Shown: positions 7,551-15,383 of the stretch, one piece after another
Layout: each line of letters opens with the position of its first letter
How positions within the stretch are numbered: position 1 is the stretch's first letter
NCBI RefSeq assembly: GCF_003443675.1
Contig: NZ_CP031963.1
Coordinates: 5,306,501-5,370,500 of the forward strand
Length of the DNA stretch: 64,000 nt
DNA from: Aquimarina sp. BL5
GTDB lineage: Bacteria > Bacteroidota > Bacteroidia > Flavobacteriales > Flavobacteriaceae
Direction of reading: 5' to 3'
The notes under the pieces: generated by a model
Databases searched by the model: none
What the model saw: only the letters and a program-made list of their open reading frames with translations
What the model was told of the DNA's origin: nothing
Program-made: the position numbers and the translations under genes

Positions 7551-9629
7551 ATGTTTAAAAAATTAATAATAGGAATACTAGCGATAGGATTGATCGCAGT
7601 TTCCTGTAATGACGACGATGATAATGTTGTTGTCGCAAACGCTGGAGAGATTTCTGGTGGTCCATTTGAGTTTGATGTGGATGGAGAAGCAGATATGGTT
7701 TCAGGAATTACACTAGATGATGCTAATGCATCTGGTTCTAGTAGTACTTGGATTGTAACCGATGATCAAGGAAACATTTTAGGGTTACCGCCAACATTGA
7801 CTGCACTAGAAGGAGTTGATTTTGATGGCGCAGGCGCGGGGACGTGTTTGATTTGGTATGCCAGATATAATGGAACAATTACTGGTTTAGAAATGGGTAT
7901 GAATGCCAATGATGTAACTGGTGATTTTGATCTTTCCAATTCTATTACAGTAGTAAGAAATCAAGTAGCTAATTCAGGAGTTATCGTTGGTGGACCTTTT
8001 GAATTTGATGTAGATGGAGAAGCGGATATGGTTTCAGGAATTACATTAGATGATACCAATGCATTTGGTTCTGGTAGTACTTGGATTGTAACCGATGATC
8101 AAGGAAATATTTTAGGGTTACCACCAACATTGACTGCACTAGAAGGAGTTGACTTCGATGGTGCAGGAGCTGGAGTTTGTCTAATTTGGTATGCTCGTTA
8201 TGAAGGTACTATATCAGGATTGGAAATGGGTATGAATGCCAATGATGTAAGTGGTGATTTTGATCTTTCTAATGCAATAACTGTAGTGCGTAACCAAGTT
8301 GTAAATGCAGGAACTATCTCTGGAGGTCCATTTGAATTTGATGTAGACGGAGAAGCGGATATGGTTTCAGGAATTACTTTAGATGATACCAATGCGTTTG
8401 GTGATAATAGTACTTGGATTATCACAGATGACCAAGGAAATATTTTAGGTTTGCCACCAACATTAGCAATGGTAGAAGGAGTTGACTTTGATGGTGCAGG
8501 AGCTGGAACTTGTTTGATTTGGTATGCACGATATAATGGATCCGTAACAGGATTAGAAATGGGTATGAACGCTAATAATGTAACGGGTGATTTTGATCTT
8601 TCTAATCCAATAACAGTGGTTCGTAACCAAGTTGTAAATGCAGGAACTATTTCAGGAGGTCCATTTGAATTTGATGTAGATGGAACCCCAGATATGGTTT
8701 CAGGAATCACATTAGATGATGCTAATGCATTTGGTGATAATAGTACTTGGATTATCACAGACGACCTAGGAAATATTTTAGGTTTGCCACCAACATTAGC
8801 AATGGTAGAAGGAGTTGATTTTGATGGTGCAGGAGCAGGAACTTGTTTGATTTGGTATGTACGATATAATGGATCCGTAACGGGGTTAGAAATGGGTATG
8901 AACGCTAATAATGTAACAGGTGATTTTGATCTTTCTAATCCAATAACAGTGGTTCGTAACCAAGTAGTAAATGCAGGAACTATTTCAGGAGGTCCTTTTG
9001 AGTTTGATGTAGATGGAACCCCAGATATGGTTTCAGGAATCACATTAGATGGCACTAATGCATTTGGTGATAATAGTACTTGGATCATCACAGATGACCA
9101 AGGAAATATTTTAGGTTTACCACCAACATTAGCAATGGTAGAGGGTGTAGACTTTGACGCAGCAGGCCCAGGCGTGTGTTTAATTTGGTATGCTAGGTAT
9201 AACGGAATGGTTACTGGACTAGAAATGGGTATGAATGCTAATGATGTTACAGGAATGTTTGATCTTTCTAATTCAATTACAGTTACAAGAAATTGTAACA
9301 CAAGTCCTGGAGTATTATCCGGAGGACCTTTTACATTCACAGTAGATGGAACCCCTGATATGGTAAGCGGAATTATGCTAGACAGTTCGAATGCTGCTGG
9401 ACCTAACAGTACCTGGATTATTACAGATGATCAAGGAAAAATATTAGGTTTACCACCAACATTAGCGATGGTGGAAGGTGTTGATTTTAATGCAGCTGGA
9501 GCTGGAGTATGCTTTATCTGGTACTTAAGATATGAGGATGGAGTAGAAGGCCTAGCAATGGATATGAATGCTAATGATCTAAAAGGTTGTTTCAGTTTGT
9601 CAAATGCTATTCAGGTGACAAGACAGTAA
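7551..9629 (+). CDS. Lipoprotein of six tandem 111-residue repeats
   Basis: A 692-residue protein with a lipoprotein signal (lipobox ending AVSC) followed by an acidic run NDDDD, the Bacteroidetes surface-export type signal. The rest is six consecutive units starting at 7641, 7974, 8307, 8640, 8973 and 9306, each exactly 333 bp except the slightly shorter last. Every unit carries GGPFEFDVDG..DMVSGI, STWI.TDD.G.ILGLPPTL, VDFD.AG.G.CLIWY and GMNAN.V...FDLSN. Similar modules occur in large flavobacterial surface proteins. Each unit has one conserved Cys before LIWY. Function is unknown; a surface beta-domain array for adhesion or ligand binding is likely. Units 3-5 are nearly identical at DNA level. 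Confidence 0.88.
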   Translation: MFKKLIIGILAIGLIAVSCNDDDDNVVVANAGEISGGPFEFDVDGEADMVSGITLDDANASGSSSTWIVTDDQGNILGLPPTLTALEGVDFDGAGAGTCLIWYARYNGTITGLEMGMNANDVTGDFDLSNSITVVRNQVANSGVIVGGPFEFDVDGEADMVSGITLDDTNAFGSGSTWIVTDDQGNILGLPPTLTALEGVDFDGAGAGVCLIWYARYEGTISGLEMGMNANDVSGDFDLSNAITVVRNQVVNAGTISGGPFEFDVDGEADMVSGITLDDTNAFGDNSTWIITDDQGNILGLPPTLAMVEGVDFDGAGAGTCLIWYARYNGSVTGLEMGMNANNVTGDFDLSNPITVVRNQVVNAGTISGGPFEFDVDGTPDMVSGITLDDANAFGDNSTWIITDDLGNILGLPPTLAMVEGVDFDGAGAGTCLIWYVRYNGSVTGLEMGMNANNVTGDFDLSNPITVVRNQVVNAGTISGGPFEFDVDGTPDMVSGITLDGTNAFGDNSTWIITDDQGNILGLPPTLAMVEGVDFDAAGPGVCLIWYARYNGMVTGLEMGMNANDVTGMFDLSNSITVTRNCNTSPGVLSGGPFTFTVDGTPDMVSGIMLDSSNAAGPNSTWIITDDQGKILGLPPTLAMVEGVDFNAAGAGVCFIWYLRYEDGVEGLAMDMNANDLKGCFSLSNAIQVTRQ
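7641..9626 (+). repeat. Six tandem 333-bp coding repeats
   Basis: The period is exactly 333 bp with no insertion or deletion between units 1 and 6, judged by the phase of the Ala/Ser/Pro-Gly codon that opens each unit. Units 3, 4 and 5 are nearly identical, units 1 and 2 resemble each other most, and unit 6 is the most diverged and acts as the cap. This pattern indicates recent duplication or gene conversion in the middle of the array, and probable copy-number variation between strains. Confidence 0.9.
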
Positions 9630-9943
9630 CTAACAATGGCTTATCTAAAAATGAAAATGAAAAAGGAAAATAATTATTGTTCAAGATAATGTGAACTTAA
9701 GGTTGCTTCCATTCTCACAGGAAGTATAACACGATAGTTCATTGTTGTTTTTTTGTTAGTTTTAAAGCGCGATTTAAGAGGTCGCGCTTTATTAATTTAG
9801 TAAAGAAACTTTATTTAGAAAAGCTTGTATTTGTAATAGTATTCGATATAAATCCGGAGAGTGAGATATATTTTCTGATATCTACTTTTCACTAACTATT
9901 AAATATATTTTACTAATTGTTAGATAATCTTTTATCGTAGATT
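9630..9943. other. Intergenic region between repeat lipoprotein and thioredoxin gene
   Basis: A 314-nt AT-rich stretch. The one supported element is the hairpin at 9764-9790. I see no convincing coding frame, tRNA or conserved repeat. Confidence 0.6.
9764..9796 (+). terminator. Probable terminator downstream of the repeat lipoprotein
   Basis: AAAGCGCGA (9764-9772) pairs exactly with TCGCGCTTT (9782-9790) around a 9-nt loop, followed by ATTAATTT. The GC-rich core stands out in AT-rich DNA. It lies about 135 nt after the stop, so it ends a long 3' leader or serves as a repeat. Confidence 0.55.
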
Positions 9944-9948
9944 ATGTA

Positions 9949-9956
9949 TACTTTTG
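9949..9956 (+). promoter_or_regulatory. -7 promoter box for the TlpA-like gene
   Basis: TACTTTTG fits TAnnTTTG. Transcription would begin near 9963, inside the longest open frame (ATG 9944). This favours the downstream ATG at 10013 as the true start. Confidence 0.5.
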
Positions 9957-10012
9957 TAAGGAAACATTTTTTTACTGACAAATCCAATTACTTATATAAT
10001 AGAAAATCTTTT

Positions 10013-10573
10013 ATGAAATTCAATAAAAAGAATATATCTAACCTGATTTTTGTAATTATTTTACTCCTCTTTTTTATTCCGAATACTAGAGGAATGATGC
10101 AAATTTTTCTTACGAGAATATTTTCTTTTAGTCCTAGTTTAGTGGATGTAGAGGAGCGCGCTCAAGTAGCCTCTTATGATTGGAAACTTCACGGAGTGAA
10201 TACAGAATCTATGAATTTTAATACTGCCGAAGGTAAAGTGGTGTTGTTAAACTATTGGGCGACCTGGTGTCCTCCTTGTATAGCAGAGATGCCATCATTA
10301 CAAGAGTTGTATAATGATTATAAAGATAAAGTAGTATTTGTTTTTTTGACAGAGGATGATGATCCGGAACTAAATAAATTTATGAGGGATAAAAGTTATA
10401 ATTACCCTATTTATAGAGCGCTATCGGAGCATCCTAAGCCTTTTGTTCATAAGCCTATTCCTGGTACATATCTTATCGATAAAAAAGGAAATATTGTGAT
10501 TCATAAAGTTGGTGCAGCGGATTGGAACACTGATAAAGTGAGAACAACTATAGATCAGTTATTGGCCGAGTAA
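10013..10573 (+). CDS. TlpA-like thioredoxin-fold protein, membrane anchored
   Basis: A 186-residue protein from the preferred ATG; an in-frame ATG at 9944 would add 23 residues that do not look like a signal. The N-terminus is basic and then strongly hydrophobic (LIFVIILLLFFIP), so the protein is anchored or exported. The thioredoxin fold shows VVLLNYWATWCPPCIAEMPSL with the WCPPC redox centre, a VFVFLTEDDD strand, and the cis-Pro segment PIPGTYLIDKKGN. TlpA/ResA-type proteins reduce disulfides in the cell envelope. It converges with crtZ, with only 4 nt between the stops and no obvious terminator. Probably a general periplasmic thiol reductant. Confidence 0.88.
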   Translation: MKFNKKNISNLIFVIILLLFFIPNTRGMMQIFLTRIFSFSPSLVDVEERAQVASYDWKLHGVNTESMNFNTAEGKVVLLNYWATWCPPCIAEMPSLQELYNDYKDKVVFVFLTEDDDPELNKFMRDKSYNYPIYRALSEHPKPFVHKPIPGTYLIDKKGNIVIHKVGAADWNTDKVRTTIDQLLAE

Positions 10574-10577
10574 ATTT

Positions 10578-11027
10578 CTAACTTCTAAAATATTTAAAAG
10601 GAACAAATAACATCCCAAAACATTTTCCTTTATTCTTATCTAAGTGTTTGTGATGTATTTTATGAGCTCTTCGAACACCTTTTGCATACCAATGATTGGC
10701 TTTTCGGAATATTTTAAAGCGTTGATGTATAAATATATCGTGCACTAAAAAATAGGCAATACCATAGGCTAAAATTCCGAAACCTATCGCTTCTCCTGCC
10801 CAAAAGGACACTGGATCATGAAACCAAATGCTAGTCATACTAACTACCGCATAGAATACAAAGAAAAGATCATTACGCTCCCACCAGCTATTATGATTTT
10901 TATGATGATGATCTTTATGAAGAGACCATAAAAAACCGTGCATGATATATTTATGAGTGAACCATGCCATGAATTCCATAAAACAGAAGGTAGCTATAAA
11001 AACCAGTATCCAAATTAGAACATCCAT
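10578..11027 (-). CDS. crtZ: Beta-carotene hydroxylase (CrtZ)
   Basis: A 149-residue integral membrane di-iron hydroxylase of the fatty-acid hydroxylase superfamily. It adds the 3- and 3'-hydroxyl groups of zeaxanthin. All four histidine clusters are present: HKYIMH (about 25-30), HKDHHH (37-42), HDIFIH (94-99) and HKIHHKH (121-127). Hydrophobic segments at the N-terminus and around 55-90 span the membrane. It is the last gene of a minus-strand set, 27 nt after crtB. The length is normal for bacterial CrtZ. The lycopene cyclase needed between CrtI and CrtZ is not in this window. Confidence 0.93.
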   Translation of the reverse strand: MDVLIWILVFIATFCFMEFMAWFTHKYIMHGFLWSLHKDHHHKNHNSWWERNDLFFVFYAVVSMTSIWFHDPVSFWAGEAIGFGILAYGIAYFLVHDIFIHQRFKIFRKANHWYAKGVRRAHKIHHKHLDKNKGKCFGMLFVPFKYFRS

Positions 11028-11054
11028 CTTAGTTTAATTTCATTAAATGTATTG

Positions 11055-11894
11055 CTAAATAAGGTTTAATCTATAATCAAAATATGATTTAGCTAATAGT
11101 CCAAATTTTTGATAATTAGGTACTCTGATTCTTGTATTTTTGATTTCTACAGAAGGAGTAGCTTTTAGTTTGTTAAGTAACTTTTTATAGTAAATATAGG
11201 CAGTATATACGCCGAATTTTGCTTCTACAGGTAATTTCATAATACCTTCAAAACCTTTATCAAAATCTTCTTGAATCTCTTCTATAATTCTAAGTTTAGA
11301 AGCTTCGTCCAACTGTCTTAAATCAGTATCAGGGAAATAAGTCCGACTTAGGTCTTCAAAGTCCGCTTTTAGATCACGTAAAAAATTCACTTTCTGAAAA
11401 GCAGAACCTAGATGTTTAGCACTTTCCTTCAATTCATCGTACTTTTCATTATCACCATTTACAAATACCTTAAGACACATAAGCCCTACCACATCTGCAG
11501 AACCATAAATGTATTCTTTATACTCTGTATTGGTTAAATAGTTCTTTTTGTGAAGATCTAATCGCATACTCTTCATAAACGCTTCATATAACTCAGGTTG
11601 TATGTTATACTGATGAACTGTTTGCTGGAATGAATTAAGAATAGGATTTAGACTAATCTTATATTCGATAGCTTTATACATTTCGGTTTCAAAATCGTTG
11701 AATAATGTTTCTTTGTCATAGTCGTGAAAACTATCTACAATTTCATCGGCAAATCTTACGAAGCCATAAATGTTGTAGATGTCCTGACGGATAGAATCGG
11801 ATAACATTTTAGATGCTAAAGAAAATGAAGTACTGTAAGAGTTGGTAACAAGCTTGCTACAACTATAAGAAACGGAGTCAAATAAAGCTTTCAT
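11055..11894 (-). CDS. crtB: Phytoene synthase (CrtB)
   Basis: A 279-residue squalene/phytoene synthase. It condenses two geranylgeranyl diphosphates to phytoene. The first Asp-rich motif is RFADEIVDSF near residues 47-56 and the second is NFLRDLKADFEDLSRTYFP near 169-187; together they hold Mg2+ and diphosphate. YSTSFSLASKML near 20 is the usual N-terminal block, and GLMCLKVF lies between the Asp motifs. The length is typical. It is transcribed with crtI (92 nt upstream) and crtZ (27 nt downstream). Confidence 0.94.
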   Translation of the reverse strand: MKALFDSVSYSCSKLVTNSYSTSFSLASKMLSDSIRQDIYNIYGFVRFADEIVDSFHDYDKETLFNDFETEMYKAIEYKISLNPILNSFQQTVHQYNIQPELYEAFMKSMRLDLHKKNYLTNTEYKEYIYGSADVVGLMCLKVFVNGDNEKYDELKESAKHLGSAFQKVNFLRDLKADFEDLSRTYFPDTDLRQLDEASKLRIIEEIQEDFDKGFEGIMKLPVEAKFGVYTAYIYYKKLLNKLKATPSVEIKNTRIRVPNYQKFGLLAKSYFDYRLNLI

Positions 11895-11986
11895 CAGTTC
11901 GATTTTAGTTTAGGTTTAATTTTTCGGATTTAATCCTTCAAATTAATGTTAGGTCTATTATGCAAATAGTAAGATATATTCTCACA

Positions 11987-13483
11987 TCAAACAGTCTGCA
12001 ATTTTGGTTTACTAGATAGATTAAATTTTGATTCGATTAGTCCAGCTACTAGTTTTCCAGAAATTAATGACGGTGGTACTCCTGGTCCGGGAACTGTAAG
12101 TTGACCTGTAAAAAACAAGTTTTGTACTTTTTTGCTTTTTAACTTAGGTCTTAGAAATGCGGTCTGTAATAACGTGTTTGCCATTCCATAAGCATTTCCT
12201 TTATACGAATTATATTCTTTTATAAAGTCTTTTACGCAAAAAGACTCTTTAAATATAATACTATTTTGAACATTTTGTTCGGTTAAATTCTCAAACCGAG
12301 TTATAATTTTATTAAAATAGGTCTCTCTTAGTTCAGGTGTGTCTTCAATGCCGGGAGCTAAAGGAATTAAGAAAAAACCATTTTCTTTTCCTTCTGGAGC
12401 CGAACCTGAATCTGTAACAGAAGTGAAATTAGCATAAAAAAGAGGCTCATCAGGCCATTTAGGCTCATCATAAATATCTTTTGCGTGTAAATCAAAATCT
12501 GTATCAAAGAATAAATTATGATGGTGTATGTTTATTAATTTTTTATCAAATCCTACATAAAACAGAAGAGAAGAAGGAGCAAACGTTTTTCGTTCCCAAT
12601 AAGATTCGGAATACTGTCGATACTTCTGATCTAATAAGGTTTCACCGTGATGATAGTCTGCACCGCACAGAACAATATCTGCTTTAATTTCAGAATTGTC
12701 TACTATAATTCCTTTGGCAATGCCGTTCTCAACTAAAATTTTATCAACCGGAGCGTTCGTGAAAAACTGAACTCCTAATGATTCGGCTAATTTTTTCATC
12801 CCCAAAATAACTTGATACATTCCTCCTTTTGGGTGCCAAGTTCCTAATCCAAAATCTGCATAATTCATAAAACTATAAAAAGCAGGAGTATCGCTTGGTT
12901 TTGCTCCAAGAAATAAAACCGGAAATTCCAGAATCTGAATTAACTTTTTATTCTTAAACTCTTTTCTTACTTCTCTGGATATAGTACTAAAAAATTGGCC
13001 TATTTTTTTAATAGTTTCTTTTGTTACTAATTCTATAGGAGAAACACCGGGTCGATATACTAACTCTTTAATCGCTATATCATAATTACTTTTAGCAGCG
13101 GATATAAACTTTTTTAATTTATCAGAACTTCCTTTTTCTTCTTTTTCGAAAGCAGCATAGATTTTTTCTAGGGTATCTTCTATAGTAATACTTTCCTTAT
13201 CTTCAAAGAATACCTTATACGCAGGATTTAATTTGTCCAATGCATAAAATTCAGAAGCCGAAGTATCGAAATCATTAAAAAATTTCTCAAATACATCTGG
13301 CATCCAATACCAAGATGGACCAATATCAAATGTAAAACCTTCTTTTTTTAATTGTCTCGCTCTACCACCAACAGTATCATTTTTTTCATAGATACTAACA
13401 TCATACCCTAGTTTTGCCAGGTAACAAGAGGCAGAAAGGGATGAAAAGCCAGAACCGATGATTACTACTTTTTTATGTGACAT
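11987..13483 (-). CDS. crtI: Phytoene desaturase (CrtI)
   Basis: A 498-residue FAD enzyme that desaturates phytoene to lycopene. The N-terminal dinucleotide fold is IIGSGFSSLSASCYLAKLG with the acidic end YEKNDTVGGRAR. FTFDIGPSWYWMP near residue 52 and the C-terminal FFTGQLTVPGPGVPPSLISG block, which closes the FAD site, are characteristic of CrtI. The length matches the family. It follows the MerR/B12-type regulator gene by 20 nt, so light or cobalamin state may control the whole set. Confidence 0.95.
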   Translation of the reverse strand: MSHKKVVIIGSGFSSLSASCYLAKLGYDVSIYEKNDTVGGRARQLKKEGFTFDIGPSWYWMPDVFEKFFNDFDTSASEFYALDKLNPAYKVFFEDKESITIEDTLEKIYAAFEKEEKGSSDKLKKFISAAKSNYDIAIKELVYRPGVSPIELVTKETIKKIGQFFSTISREVRKEFKNKKLIQILEFPVLFLGAKPSDTPAFYSFMNYADFGLGTWHPKGGMYQVILGMKKLAESLGVQFFTNAPVDKILVENGIAKGIIVDNSEIKADIVLCGADYHHGETLLDQKYRQYSESYWERKTFAPSSLLFYVGFDKKLINIHHHNLFFDTDFDLHAKDIYDEPKWPDEPLFYANFTSVTDSGSAPEGKENGFFLIPLAPGIEDTPELRETYFNKIITRFENLTEQNVQNSIIFKESFCVKDFIKEYNSYKGNAYGMANTLLQTAFLRPKLKSKKVQNLFFTGQLTVPGPGVPPSLISGKLVAGLIESKFNLSSKPKLQTV

Positions 13484-13503
13484 AAGGTTTATTTAGAAAT
13501 CTA

Positions 13504-14400
13504 CTATAATTCTTTGATAAGATCAGTTATGGATGAAAAATAACGATGGTTAGGTCCACTGTTACCAGTAATATGCATAGTTTGTTTACCAAGCATCCAG
13601 AATTCACTTTCTCGTTTGGAGCACACTATTTCATCAAATTTCTGAACATATTCACCTATCTTATCTTTTTCTGGTCTTACAGTAAAATACGAAAGGAAAA
13701 CGGTATTTTCATGAAACGATAGCATATTAGGTAAACTATCCAGAGGTATACTTGGTCCTAGATAAATTGCTTTATATCCTTTTAATAAGATTTCATAATT
13801 TATGTATAACAAACCTAATTCGTGTATTTCGTTTTCTGGCAAATATAAGATAAATGCTTTATCAGTTTTTGTAGATTTAGAATACTGAAGTTTTTCTATA
13901 TTTATTAATAGTTTTTGTTTGATAAGATTTGTTATAAAGTGTTCGTGAGAAGGGCTAATAGTATTTGTTTGCCACAACAATCCTATCTCCGTTAGGAGAG
14001 GAATAAAGACATCAGTAAAAATTTGTCTAAATGTCCTTTTTTCTGCCAATTGCTCATATGTGCCTAGGAACAACTGTAAATCGTAATTAAGCATGGATAT
14101 TTTCAGTGAGTTAATTGCTTGATTTTTAGTGCTATTGTCAGATACTATTCTTCTTACATATTCATCAATCTCTTCGTTATTAAGCTTAGAAACTCTAGAG
14201 ATTTTATAACCACTATTAACAAGATATGTAACATTCAATAACTTCTGTAGGCTTTTTAGACTATAAGTACGTATATTCGTTTCAGTACGATCAGGGGATA
14301 ATAGATTATATCTTTTTTCCCATATCCTGATAGTATGTGCTTTTACTCCACATAGATTTTCAAGATCCTTAATACTAAAATTTTGTTTAATATTGTTCAC
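13504..14400 (-). CDS. MerR-family regulator with cobalamin-binding domain (CarH/LitR-like)
   Basis: A 298-residue regulator of the carotenoid set. The MerR winged helix shows FSIKDLENLCGVKAHTIRIWEKRY near the N-terminus. The C-terminal part resembles the B12 light-sensing module: W143 is followed after nine residues by E153-H154 (the Wx9EH motif), and EIHELG with H193 matches the DxHxxG cobalt-ligand loop with Glu for Asp. CarH-type proteins bind adenosylcobalamin, repress crt genes in the dark and release on illumination. I prefer the GTG at 14400 as start (V-N-N-I-K-Q): the in-frame TTG at 14424 lies inside a TTTGTTTAA repeat and adds an unusual YYRKK extension. It is the first gene of the crt set. 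Confidence 0.87.
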   Translation of the reverse strand: MNNIKQNFSIKDLENLCGVKAHTIRIWEKRYNLLSPDRTETNIRTYSLKSLQKLLNVTYLVNSGYKISRVSKLNNEEIDEYVRRIVSDNSTKNQAINSLKISMLNYDLQLFLGTYEQLAEKRTFRQIFTDVFIPLLTEIGLLWQTNTISPSHEHFITNLIKQKLLINIEKLQYSKSTKTDKAFILYLPENEIHELGLLYINYEILLKGYKAIYLGPSIPLDSLPNMLSFHENTVFLSYFTVRPEKDKIGEYVQKFDEIVCSKRESEFWMLGKQTMHITGNSGPNHRYFSSITDLIKEL

Positions 14401-14435
14401 TTTTTTTCGATAATAGTTAAACAAATTTAAACAAA
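14382..14435. promoter_or_regulatory. Three TTTGTTTAA copies at the start of the MerR/crt set
   Basis: TTTGTTTAA occurs on the + strand at 14382-14390 and on the - strand at 14417-14425 and 14427-14435. The two minus-strand copies are direct repeats with a 10-bp period, and the first copy is inverted relative to them. They surround the regulator's start codon, the expected place for autoregulation. Related TTGTTAAAA words lie at 14460-14468 and 14481-14489. Binding by the CarH-like protein is inference. Confidence 0.5.
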
Positions 14436-14563
14436 AACTAAGAGTTTGCTGCTTAGTACTTGTTAAAATATCAAAGATAATTGTTAAAAATATTTAGAAA
14501 GTAAGAGTGAGAAAGGTAAAAAAAATATTCGTAAACAGAGTTACTGCTTTTAAATATTCAATA

Positions 14564-15115
14564 TTAACAATCAGAAACATTACTTTTTATAAACCTAATA
14601 GCTTTACGAATATGTACTTCTACAGTCCTTGAAGAAATTCCTAATAGTTGTGCAATCTCTTTATTTCTTTTTTGTTCGAATCGACTTAGTCTGAAAACTT
14701 CTTTACATTTTGCAGGAAGTAGTTCTATGTTTTTTTCTATTTTTATAAAATTAGATGTCGGTTGATCTTCTTCTGTAGTAACATATGTATGATATAGTGT
14801 TTCGAACTTTAGGTCTTGAAGCAGATCTAATTGTTTCTTTTCTTTTCGAAGATGCATCAAAAACTCATTATGACAAGCCCTAAAGAGGTAACTTTTTAAG
14901 GAAGTCTTAATCTTTAAACTCTCTTTTTTTTCCCAAATACGTAGCATTACGTTTTGAACTAAATCTTTGGATAAATCCATATCATTAGATAATTTGCATA
15001 CATAGTTACATAACCAACCATTATATGTGTGAAATACAATTTTGTAACACTGTTGATCTCCAGTGTTTAATCCTTTAATGAGTTGTTTTTCAGTAATTTT
15101 AAATTCTTGCCCCAT
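14564..15115 (-). CDS. ECF sigma factor, FecI-like (orphan)
   Basis: A 183-residue sigma-70 family ECF factor. Region 2 is CYKIVFHTYNGWLCNYVCKL...DLVQNVMLRIWEKK, and region 4 is LPAKCKEVFRLSRFEQKRNKEIAQLLGISSRTVEVHIRKAIRFI. It belongs to the Bacteroidetes FecI group, which usually pairs with a FecR anti-sigma factor and a TonB receptor. Here no fecR is adjacent: the neighbours are the crt regulator and a TPR/HTH protein. It is clearly paralogous to the sigma factor at 19542-20102 (for example SLKSYLFRACHNEFLMHLR versus SLRSYLFKSCHNEFLMYVR), so it may have arisen by duplication and may share that system's anti-sigma factor. Confidence 0.9.
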   Translation of the reverse strand: MGQEFKITEKQLIKGLNTGDQQCYKIVFHTYNGWLCNYVCKLSNDMDLSKDLVQNVMLRIWEKKESLKIKTSLKSYLFRACHNEFLMHLRKEKKQLDLLQDLKFETLYHTYVTTEEDQPTSNFIKIEKNIELLPAKCKEVFRLSRFEQKRNKEIAQLLGISSRTVEVHIRKAIRFIKSNVSDC

Positions 15116-15383
15116 AGCATTTAATTAGTTATAAACTTGAATTACTATTATGTTATTATCGGTATTGTTTTGTGCTGGACAAATGTATTTCGAGATGAGA
15201 TTTTTTTTAGTAAATTGAGGTGTGTAAAAGGTGTATAATAGGGTAGGTATGATGTGTGTAAAAAGAGTGTTCGCTTTTGATTGTAAGTGAGTTAGGTGTG
15301 CGTGATACCTTTTCTTTAATTTTATCATAAAATAAATTGCCTGGTTCTTTATTTTTAATGATCGGGCTTAAGAATATTTTCAA

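Noticed and set aside
8198..9340. A 380-codon open frame on the minus strand across the repeat lipoprotein
   Set aside because: It lies antisense to the repeat array and repeats with the same 333-bp period. It is a by-product of codon choice in the real + strand gene.
15125..15328. Small minus-strand frame of 67 codons upstream of the orphan sigma gene
   Set aside because: Low-complexity composition, no recognisable domain, and it sits in the promoter region shared by two divergent genes.
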